From: Ignatzschineria cameli
GTDB taxonomy: Bacteria > Pseudomonadota > Gammaproteobacteria > Cardiobacteriales > Wohlfahrtiimonadaceae
Direction: 5' to 3'
DNA: 64,000 bases
Assembly (NCBI RefSeq): GCF_003121895.1
Contig: NZ_QEWW01000001.1
Span: 248,001 to 312,000, forward strand
The notes under the pieces are model-generated. The model saw only the letters and a program-made list of their open reading frames with translations. It did no database searches and was not told the origin of the DNA. A program made the translations under genes and the position numbers. Numbering within the stretch: the first letter of the stretch is position 1; each line of letters begins with the position of its first letter. Below, in pieces: positions 54,118-61,145 of the stretch.

Positions 54118-55014
54118 TCACTCCTGAGATGTTTCTCGATTGAGGTGCGTACCTGTTTTCTGGCTATCGCGTGCTTTTTTGAGCTGCTGCGTCTCTTGAC
54201 AACCATAGAAGACTGCCGGGCGCTCATCATCCGTTAAGACGGTGACATGACGAGGATCATCATCGCTATGGAGATGATCTCCTTTGAGCGAAATCTCCCG
54301 CAAGACACCACCAAAAGTATGGGTAAGATTCTCTTGTGTATAGGTTGTCTCTGTTGGCCCTTGGGCTAAAACAGTCTGATTTAAGAGAATTACCTGATCA
54401 CAAAACTCCGGTATCGACCCTAAGTTATGGGTCGATACCAACATGAGATAGTTCTCTTCCCGAAGGGAGATCAAGAGCTCAATAATGCTATCTTCCGTCT
54501 TCAGATCGACACCGGTAAAGGGTTCATCGAGTAGTAAAATACGGCTCTCTTGCGCTAATGCTCTTGCTAAAAAGACCCTTTTTTTCTGCCCGCCGGAGAG
54601 CTCACCGATCTGTCGCTTACGAAAAGCGGTAAGATCGACGCGTGCTAAGGCTTCATCGACCTTTTGATGATCTATTTTAGAGGGAATACGTAAAAAACCC
54701 ATCTTGCCATATCGGCCCATCATCACCACATCTTCAACAAGAACAGGGAAGTTCCAATCAACTTCCTCTGTCTGTGGGACATAAGCGATCTTATTGGCTT
54801 TTAGCGCCTCTTTAATAGCCATATTATCGATCTTAATCGTGCCGGAAGTGGGGTTGACTAACCCCATGATCGACTTGAAAAGTGTCGATTTACCACTTCC
54901 ATTGACACCGACTAAGCCACAAATAGTGCCGGCATCGAGACGAAAATTGACATCAAAAATAGCTCTATGTCCATTGCCGTAAACAACAGCGACATCTTCA
55001 ACAACGATACTCAT
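54118..55014 (-). CDS. sitB: Mn/Fe ABC transporter, ATP-binding protein
   Basis: 298 residues. Walker [10 protein letters not shown] is at 36-44, with signature LSGGQKKR, Walker B ILLLDEP, and the switch His in STHNLG. The pattern [29 protein letters not shown] is typical of YfeB/MntB-type metal importers. The C-terminal 40 residues are polar. The start overlaps the binding-protein stop by four bases (ATGA). Confidence 0.94.
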   Translation of the reverse strand: MSIVVEDVAVVYGNGHRAIFDVNFRLDAGTICGLVGVNGSGKSTLFKSIMGLVNPTSGTIKIDNMAIKEALKANKIAYVPQTEEVDWNFPVLVEDVVMMGRYGKMGFLRIPSKIDHQKVDEALARVDLTAFRKRQIGELSGGQKKRVFLARALAQESRILLLDEPFTGVDLKTEDSIIELLISLREENYLMLVSTHNLGSIPEFCDQVILLNQTVLAQGPTETTYTQENLTHTFGGVLREISLKGDHLHSDDDPRHVTVLTDDERPAVFYGCQETQQLKKARDSQKTGTHLNRETSQE

Positions 55015-55940
55015 TCTAGGTTAAATCCTTTAACAATCGTTTCTACAGTGGTTTGGAGAAGATCAATATAGGTGGGGACAGGCCCATCTTCTGTTGAGAG
55101 AGAATCAACATAGAGAACGCCACCATAACGAGCGCCACTCTCTTTAGCAACCTGTTTTGCAGGTTTATCAGAGATCGTGCTTTCACTAAAAAGAACCGGA
55201 ATTTGGTTGGCACGAATGGTATCAATCAAGCGTTTAACCTGCTGTGGTGAACCCTCTTCATCGGCATTGATGGGCCAGAGATAGGCTTCTTTGAGATTAT
55301 AATCTGCAGCTAAATAACCAAAGGCTCCTTCACTCGTGACTAACCAGCGCTGATCTTCAGGGATCTGCTCAAGCTTTTCCCGTAATGGTTTATCGAGCGC
55401 TCTGATCTTTTCTGCATATTGCGCCGCATTCTCATTGTAGATGGCCGCATTTTCTGGATCTGCTTCAACAAATGCTTGACGAATATTCTCAATATAGATT
55501 AAGGCATTATTAGGGCTCATCCAGGCGTGCGGATTAGGTAGCCCCTCATATTCCCCTTCATAGATGGAAAGGGGAGTGATCCCTTCTGTTACAACAACGG
55601 AGGGAACATTTTTGATATTTTGGAAGAAGCGCTCAAACCAACGTTCTAAATTGAGACCATTCCATAAGATAAGCTCAGCATCTTGGGCTTTGACGAGATC
55701 TCGCGGAGTGGGTTGGTAATCATGAATCTCCGCTCCCGGCTTGGTGATCGACTCTACAATCGCTGCATCACCTGCAACATTTTGGGCCATGTCTTGTATT
55801 ATGGTAAAGGTTGTGATAACTTTTAGGGGTTCTTTCGCATAAGCAATTCCCCACGCGGAAGTTAACATCGCGCTAATCAGCGCACCTCTTAGGGCAGTTC
55901 TCGCCCACTTTTTCAAACCTGTTTTCGATCTTAATTTCAT
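55011..55940 (-). CDS. sitA: Mn/Fe ABC transporter, metal-binding protein
   Basis: 309-residue periplasmic cluster A-I metal-binding protein. A basic N-region and hydrophobic stretch end in WGIAYA, a signal peptide of about 35 residues with no lipobox. Metal ligands of the SitA/YfeA type are visible: His in [10 protein letters not shown], His in NPHAWMSP, Glu in TSEGAFGYL and Asp in YVDSLS. First gene of sitABCD. GGGAGG precedes the start and a Fur-like site lies 30 bases upstream. Confidence 0.94.
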   Translation of the reverse strand: MKLRSKTGLKKWARTALRGALISAMLTSAWGIAYAKEPLKVITTFTIIQDMAQNVAGDAAIVESITKPGAEIHDYQPTPRDLVKAQDAELILWNGLNLERWFERFFQNIKNVPSVVVTEGITPLSIYEGEYEGLPNPHAWMSPNNALIYIENIRQAFVEADPENAAIYNENAAQYAEKIRALDKPLREKLEQIPEDQRWLVTSEGAFGYLAADYNLKEAYLWPINADEEGSPQQVKRLIDTIRANQIPVLFSESTISDKPAKQVAKESGARYGGVLYVDSLSTEDGPVPTYIDLLQTTVETIVKGFNLE

Positions 55941-55968
55941 GATTATTGGCCTCCCTCAGCCTTTTGTT

Positions 55969-55983
55969 TGAGAACCATTCTCA
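55969..55983 (-). promoter_or_regulatory. Probable Fur box of sitABCD
   Basis: On the minus strand the site reads TGAGAAT-G-GTTCTCA, a 7-1-7 inverted repeat close to the Fur core. TTGACA at 56018-56013 with TATAAA/TAAATT about 15-17 bases downstream gives a likely promoter, so the box lies just after the start site where a repressor would block it. Both iron (Fur) and manganese (MntR/Mur) regulators are possible. Confidence 0.72.
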
Positions 55984-56167
55984 TTTGTAAATTTATATCA
56001 TATAGAGCGTAGTGTCAAACTTATCGCAAAAATATAATGAAAATAGTTTCTCCCCCATAAGATAGTCGCAAGATGATTATGGGAATTTTAGGCGAATTTT
56101 TGGGATGTTTTGAGGTATTTCTCGGCAATAGAGGCTATTAGATCTAGATTTTTGGATCTTTTTTGAT

Positions 56168-57286
56168 CTATTTCCACTTCAATCCAAAACCGAGGTAGAG
56201 CGTACGATTAGTATTACTTCCGCGTTTTGCTTTCAACTTCTCATATTGATAGCCGGTATCGATCGAAAGATTATCGGTTAAGCGATAAGCTAATTTTGCA
56301 TTGAGATTGAGGTCGAGCGTCACATCGCGATTGAAACTACGACCAACGCTACCCTTTGTTGAGAAGGTAATTGTCTGATTATAGAGCGCATGTTGAAAGT
56401 CCCACTTAAGAGAGAGCTGCGGGTTTCTAGAGTGTGCATGATCGCGATACTCGATATGTTGATAGTTGAGTAATGTTGCAAGTGAGAGCTGTGAACGAGT
56501 ATTATTCCAGAGCTGAAAACCAGGTCCAGTACCAATAAGGAGATTATTACGGATATCTTCAATCCAATCATGTTGGAAATCGATCGATCCTTGCCAGAAG
56601 AAGCGGGGTGTTATAAAGCGGTCCGCTGAGTAATTAAGGTGATAGTAGTAATCTTTCGTCTTACTCTGATCTCGCTTTCGGTAGAGGTGAGCAGAGGTTG
56701 CATGGCGCCAGAGACGATACTCAAGCGTATATTCCCCCTTCAATCGATAGCGGGAGAGGCGAGAATTATCATTATCAAAGATTGCGCTAGCATTGAGGGA
56801 GAACTCCTGTCGGAAAGTTTTTGGCTGCAATGTAGTGCGATTAACTTTCGCAATAATCAGACTTTTATCGAACGGAATCGATTGGGGAATCCCATGATTT
56901 TTAATGATCAATCGATCCTTAAGTGCATCATTTTCGGCATCATAGAGTACCTCTGTTGAGGTAAAGCTCTTGGTAAATTGATTCTCTTTCACAGCAACGG
57001 GGGCTTTTATCTCAAATTGTGCGATATGTTTGGCATCTACCTTCACGCGACCGGCATAATCGGTCTCAATCTCTACTTGATGCGCTTCTATCAAAAGGAT
57101 TTTACCGCTTAACTGATCCCCATTTTTAAGGCGTATCTGGTCGGCAAAGAGAGGAGCACTTAGAAGTAGAGAGAATAGGGAGAGAAGAGTGAAGATTTGG
57201 CGTCGTTGTAATAGATTGGTGGCGTGTGAAAAATATCTCATCAATTTTGGCATCAACAGTTTCTCTTTTGGGGAGAAGGTACTCAC
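56168..57286 (-). CDS. DUF481 outer-membrane beta-barrel protein (YdiY-like)
   Basis: 372 residues. A long basic N-region and a hydrophobic stretch end in SAPLFA, a signal peptide. Residues about 50-100 form a small beta domain (IRLKNGDQLSGKILLIE), and the rest is an alternating-hydrophobicity beta-barrel ending in TLYLGFGLKWK with a terminal aromatic-like pattern. DUF481 includes salt-induced outer-membrane proteins; function unknown. GTG 57286 is preceded by AGGA; an internal ATG 11 codons later is an alternative. Confidence 0.84.
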   Translation of the reverse strand: MSTFSPKEKLLMPKLMRYFSHATNLLQRRQIFTLLSLFSLLLSAPLFADQIRLKNGDQLSGKILLIEAHQVEIETDYAGRVKVDAKHIAQFEIKAPVAVKENQFTKSFTSTEVLYDAENDALKDRLIIKNHGIPQSIPFDKSLIIAKVNRTTLQPKTFRQEFSLNASAIFDNDNSRLSRYRLKGEYTLEYRLWRHATSAHLYRKRDQSKTKDYYYHLNYSADRFITPRFFWQGSIDFQHDWIEDIRNNLLIGTGPGFQLWNNTRSQLSLATLLNYQHIEYRDHAHSRNPQLSLKWDFQHALYNQTITFSTKGSVGRSFNRDVTLDLNLNAKLAYRLTDNLSIDTGYQYEKLKAKRGSNTNRTLYLGFGLKWK

Positions 57287-57523
57287 TATTTCCTAAGTTA
57301 AAGAGCGGATGCTCTATCAATCTTGGCAATCTTGGCGTCACAAGATCAAGTGGAAATAGAGAAGGAGAAAGATAGTGACAGGATAAAGGTCGATTTTGAC
57401 AAGATCAAGAATAAATTTACGATTCTTAGCGATTCCCTAACTCTTTATAGCTATTTATAGTTGTTTGCCATATTGTTTGCCATAGTTATTGATTATTTTC
57501 TTTGCTGCTTGCTGATAGGGTTC

Positions 57524-58414
57524 TTATTTTTCTAAGAGCCAATGAAGATAGCGCGCATGCCCTTGATACTCCGATCTTTCTGAGTAGCGGAGTTCCATAG
57601 CGAGATGATCCTCTTCACTAATTCTCTGCCGTGCTGCCGGCGCCATAAAATCATAATAGGTGCGTATTCCACTCTCTTTGAGAAGGGTTAGCTGATATTT
57701 TTTAATTTGCTCTTTTAGCCATTTCGGGCAGATCGGAGAGATGGGCGTTAGGCTACCTTTTTCTCCTTGAAATTGCCCTTTTTCAACGTAGTAGTAATTA
57801 CCCCGAATCAGATTGTGATAGATCAACCCTTCTCGATTGTAGAAGAGTAGGGAGAGCTTTCCACCCGGCTTGAGGGTCGGCAGAGCAAGCTGTAAGAAGC
57901 GTTCAGGTTCAGGGAGCCACTCGATCATTGCATGGCAGGTGATAAGGTCAAATTGTGGGAGGGGGAGTTCAGGAAGTTTCTCTAAAGATTCTTGAAAGAA
58001 ATTCGCCTCTAAACCCTCTCTAAGAAAGCTCTCTTTTGCCAAGGTTAACATCTCTATCGCCGGCTCGATAAGCGTCAAGTGATGCCCCTTTTTTGCAAGC
58101 ATCAGCGCATATTGCCCTTGTCCGGCGCCGATATCGAGAATAGAGAGGGGCGCTTGGTGTAGATTTAATGCCTCAAAGTCGCGCTCTAAGATAGCAAGGC
58201 GTAACTTGCCTTTAAATGTCTGATAGATATTGCGTCTAAATTTCCGACTCAGTTGGTCGAAGGTCTTATCACGCTTCTGGTCGTGAGTCTGTTCCCCACT
58301 TTTTACTGCTACTTGCATCAATTGATCGGTAGAAGCGGAAGAGTCGGTAGGCGCTGAATCATTCAGTGTAGACACAGAGGCCGATAGAGGGGGTTGGGGG
58401 TGATCAGTAGACAT
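57524..58414 (-). CDS. cmoM: tRNA uridine-34 carboxymethyl methyltransferase CmoM-like
   Basis: SAM-dependent class I methyltransferase. Aligned by eye with CmoM: DQLSRKFRRNIYQTFKGKLRLAILERD, motif I LDIGAGQGQYAL, then the HAMIEWLPEP and LLFYNREGLIYHNLIRGNYYYV blocks. In E. coli CmoM methylates the carboxymethoxyuridine of certain tRNAs. The first 45 residues are Ser/Thr/Asp-rich and probably disordered. No clear ribosome site at either candidate start. Confidence 0.86.
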   Translation of the reverse strand: MSTDHPQPPLSASVSTLNDSAPTDSSASTDQLMQVAVKSGEQTHDQKRDKTFDQLSRKFRRNIYQTFKGKLRLAILERDFEALNLHQAPLSILDIGAGQGQYALMLAKKGHHLTLIEPAIEMLTLAKESFLREGLEANFFQESLEKLPELPLPQFDLITCHAMIEWLPEPERFLQLALPTLKPGGKLSLLFYNREGLIYHNLIRGNYYYVEKGQFQGEKGSLTPISPICPKWLKEQIKKYQLTLLKESGIRTYYDFMAPAARQRISEEDHLAMELRYSERSEYQGHARYLHWLLEK

Positions 58415-58452
58415 AATACACTATAACATTCTCTAAATTTAGGCGGTCAGAT

Positions 58453-58977
58453 TTAAGCGATTAGATTGAAGCGAGGATATTGCAGAATTTCAGCGAGCAT
58501 AGAGCAGGGAAACTCATTGGTAATTTCGCGGTAATCGTGAGCAGTATCATTATAGTAAGAGGCGGATTCATCAATATTGCGATTGGTAATCTCAACACGG
58601 CTCCAAAGGGTGGTCAACTCCTCTAAATCTTTCAACTCAGGATGGCGACTAGCACGTTTATAGAGATAGTTGAGGCGGTCTCGTAGTAGAAGGATATTGA
58701 GAATCTCCTCCTCTTGCGGCAGCTGTTGCCGATGATCATCATAGAGAGGCATAATCTCTTCATAGAGTTTACGCTCATCCCGAAGCACTTTTTGTGTAAT
58801 CAAGATAATAGGTCGTGAATGATCAATTAATTCGCCTTGTAGGCGAAGAACATCAGCAAATGCCGTTTCGCAAAGCAATCTTTGGGTGCGTAATTTGCGG
58901 TAATTGTGGAGGAACAGCACTAAAATAGTAGCAGAGAGAAGAATCGTAATTACGATTGTTAATATCGTCGTTTTCAT
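58453..58977 (-). CDS. LemA-like single-pass membrane protein
   Basis: 174 residues. One N-terminal membrane segment (ILTIVITILLSATILVLFL) is followed by a helical domain. The C-terminal block RNIDESASYYNDTAHDYREITNEFPCSMLAEIL matches the LemA pattern (YNDAV.YN...FPSNLIA), and the LKDLEELTTLWSRVE part also fits. The usual LemA RRxDLIPNLV segment is changed. Function of LemA proteins is unknown. It lies upstream of cmoM in the same direction, 38 bases apart. Confidence 0.74.
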   Translation of the reverse strand: MKTTILTIVITILLSATILVLFLHNYRKLRTQRLLCETAFADVLRLQGELIDHSRPIILITQKVLRDERKLYEEIMPLYDDHRQQLPQEEEILNILLLRDRLNYLYKRASRHPELKDLEELTTLWSRVEITNRNIDESASYYNDTAHDYREITNEFPCSMLAEILQYPRFNLIA

Positions 58978-59506
58978 ATGAGCTCAAGGTTCCTTAGCCG
59001 ATGAGAGTTCTATCTATAAAGTAGCGCAGCTATTCTCTATCATTCTCTTTATTATATTCGGAATAAAAAGAAAAGGAGAGATATATTGAAGATATCTTTT
59101 AAAGGCATCTTTTGAAGAGATTTTAGCGTTAGAAATCTGTTGAAATTAAGCAGTATAAAGAGGATTGGTCGGGAGGGAAGAGAAGAGCGATAGAGTCAAG
59201 ATAAGAATCAAGATAAGAGTAAAGATAAGAATGAATAAAGATAACGAAGAAGATAACAAAGAGGGTGATCAATGGAGGTGAAAGAGATCAAAAATGGCAA
59301 TAAAAATTGCGGTGTAAAAGGGGCTTTTTATTCTCTTTAGGGAAAGATAAAAATCGCTGAAATGCCCCATAAAATCTTTATCGAAAGATAAAAAATAGCG
59401 CTCTAATTCTATTGACTAAGGTAGGGCATAAGGATAGAATCAGTTACTCAGAAATCGATCATCTCTTTCGATTCTTATTGATCTTATTTATGGGTTGAAT
59501 TTCTCA
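58978..59506. other. Divergent region, LemA-like gene / purE
   Basis: About 530 bases. It has three copies of a 12-base unit TCAAGATAAGAA (59196-59231) and further GATAA words, a small hairpin TTTATC-GAAA-GATAAA near 59377-59392, and the purE promoter. I did not find a PurR box or a purine riboswitch. Confidence 0.55.
59412..59440 (+). promoter_or_regulatory. Probable promoter of purEKL
   Basis: TTGACT (59412-59417) and TAGAAT (59435-59440) lie 17 bases apart, near consensus. The leader would be about 60 bases. Confidence 0.7.
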
Positions 59507-60001
59507 ATGAAAAAACAGAAAGTCGCCATCATTATGGGGAGCAAGAGCGATCTGCCAACGATGCAGAATGCTGCTGACATACTCAACCAATTTTCCATCT
59601 CATACGACATGAAAATCGTCTCGGCACACCGTACGCCAGAGCATATGGTCTCTTTTGCGCTCTCTGCAAAAGAAGCCGGATATGATCTGATTATTGCCGG
59701 AGCAGGAGGTGCTGCGCATCTTCCAGGAATGGTTGCATCTTTAACAATGCTTCCCGTTATTGGCGTTCCAATTAAAACAAGTACCTTAAGTGGTGTTGAT
59801 TCTCTCTACTCAATTGTGCAGATGCCGGGCGGTGTTCCTGTGGCAACAATGGCGATCGGCGATGCCGGTGCAAAAAATGCCGCACTTTTAGCCGCACAGA
59901 TTCTTGCTCTGAGCAATGAGACACTCCAGCAACAAATTGAACAATTTCGTCACAATCAAACCGCAACTGTCTTAGCAGATAGCACAATTGAGGAGAAGTA
60001 A
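59507..60001 (+). CDS. purE: N5-carboxyaminoimidazole ribonucleotide mutase
   Basis: Class I PurE, which rearranges N5-CAIR to CAIR in purine synthesis; works with PurK. The family signature [15 protein letters not shown] is at the start, then SAHRTPE with the catalytic His and [17 protein letters not shown]. 164 residues is normal. ATG 59507 begins [15 protein letters not shown]; a TTG four codons upstream is less likely. purK begins five bases after the stop. Confidence 0.96.
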   Translation: MKKQKVAIIMGSKSDLPTMQNAADILNQFSISYDMKIVSAHRTPEHMVSFALSAKEAGYDLIIAGAGGAAHLPGMVASLTMLPVIGVPIKTSTLSGVDSLYSIVQMPGGVPVATMAIGDAGAKNAALLAAQILALSNETLQQQIEQFRHNQTATVLADSTIEEK

Positions 60002-60006
60002 CTAAA

Positions 60007-61125
60007 ATGCACATTTTACCCGGAAAAACTATTGGAATTATAGGTGGTGGTCAACTAGGTAAAATGCTAGCAGAAGCGGCGAACAGGATGGGATACTACG
60101 TTATAACGTTAGATCCTGCCTCAGATGCGCCCGCGGTTTCAGCCTCTCATGGCCATATTGTCTCTGGCTTCTCAAATGAGGAGGGGTATGAAACATTAAT
60201 CTCCCGTTGTGATGTGGTGACCTATGAATTTGAGAATATTGATGCTTCTCTTGTTAAGCGACTCAATGAAGAGTATTGCAATATTCCTCAAGGCGAACTT
60301 CCCCTCTATTTAGCGCAAAATCGAGCACGTGAAAAGGCGGCATTAACCGCTGCAGGGCTTCCTGTTGCTCCCTATGTTGTGCTTGATGATCCCGAAAAAG
60401 GGCTTGCTACTGCGATTGCGGAGCTTGGTTATCCTTTTGTAGTGAAGACACAAGAGGGAGGCTATGATGGTAAAGGGCAGGTTGTGGTCCGAAGTGAAGC
60501 GGATCTACCTAAAGTGGCAACACTCTACAATATCCCCTGTGTAGCGGAGAAATTTATTCCTTATGATTGGGAATGCTCCATCATTGGAACACGCTCGATT
60601 AATGGAGAGTATCGCCATTTCCCGATCGCGGAGAATCTTCATCATAATAATATTCTCTTTAAGACTGTTGCCGGCAGTGAAAAAGTTACCCCAGCGCTTG
60701 AAGATGCGCTTAATGAGATGCTTAAAAGCTTTATGACAACCCATAATATCGTGGGTACATTGGCAATGGAGGCATTTGTTGTGGGTGATCTTATCTATGT
60801 TAATGAGCTTGCGCCGCGTCCCCATAACTCAGGGCACTTTACGATTGAAGGCTGCGCTACGAGCCAGTTTGAGCAACATATCCGCGCTATCTGTGGGCTT
60901 CCACTTGGGGAGACAGCACTCAAACAAAAGACCATTATGTTCAATATTTTGGGGCAAAATCGGGAATTTCTCTTCAATTATCTTCCCCATCTCTCAAGTG
61001 ATGCACACCTTCACCTCTATGGGAAAAAAGAATTTAAAAATAACCGTAAAATGGGCCATGTCACCTTTACGGGCTCAAAAGGATTAACTTCTTTTGAGAC
61101 AATGCTGACAGATAGTTTTGAATAA
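60007..61125 (+). CDS. purK: N5-carboxyaminoimidazole ribonucleotide synthase
   Basis: ATP-grasp enzyme that carboxylates AIR to N5-CAIR. The start KTIGIIGGGQLGKMLAEAANRMGY is typical. The ATP-grasp core includes PFVVKTQEGGYDGKGQVVV and, later, NELAPRPHNSGHFTIEGC. 372 residues. It lies in a tight purE-purK-purL unit, 20 bases before purL. Confidence 0.96.
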   Translation: MHILPGKTIGIIGGGQLGKMLAEAANRMGYYVITLDPASDAPAVSASHGHIVSGFSNEEGYETLISRCDVVTYEFENIDASLVKRLNEEYCNIPQGELPLYLAQNRAREKAALTAAGLPVAPYVVLDDPEKGLATAIAELGYPFVVKTQEGGYDGKGQVVVRSEADLPKVATLYNIPCVAEKFIPYDWECSIIGTRSINGEYRHFPIAENLHHNNILFKTVAGSEKVTPALEDALNEMLKSFMTTHNIVGTLAMEAFVVGDLIYVNELAPRPHNSGHFTIEGCATSQFEQHIRAICGLPLGETALKQKTIMFNILGQNREFLFNYLPHLSSDAHLHLYGKKEFKNNRKMGHVTFTGSKGLTSFETMLTDSFE

Positions 61126-61145
61126 ACTGATACTCAAGGACTCTA

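Noticed and set aside
58978-59506. Purine riboswitch or PurR operator before purE
   Set aside because: No conserved purine aptamer core and no ACGCAAACGTTTNCNT-like site was found by eye.
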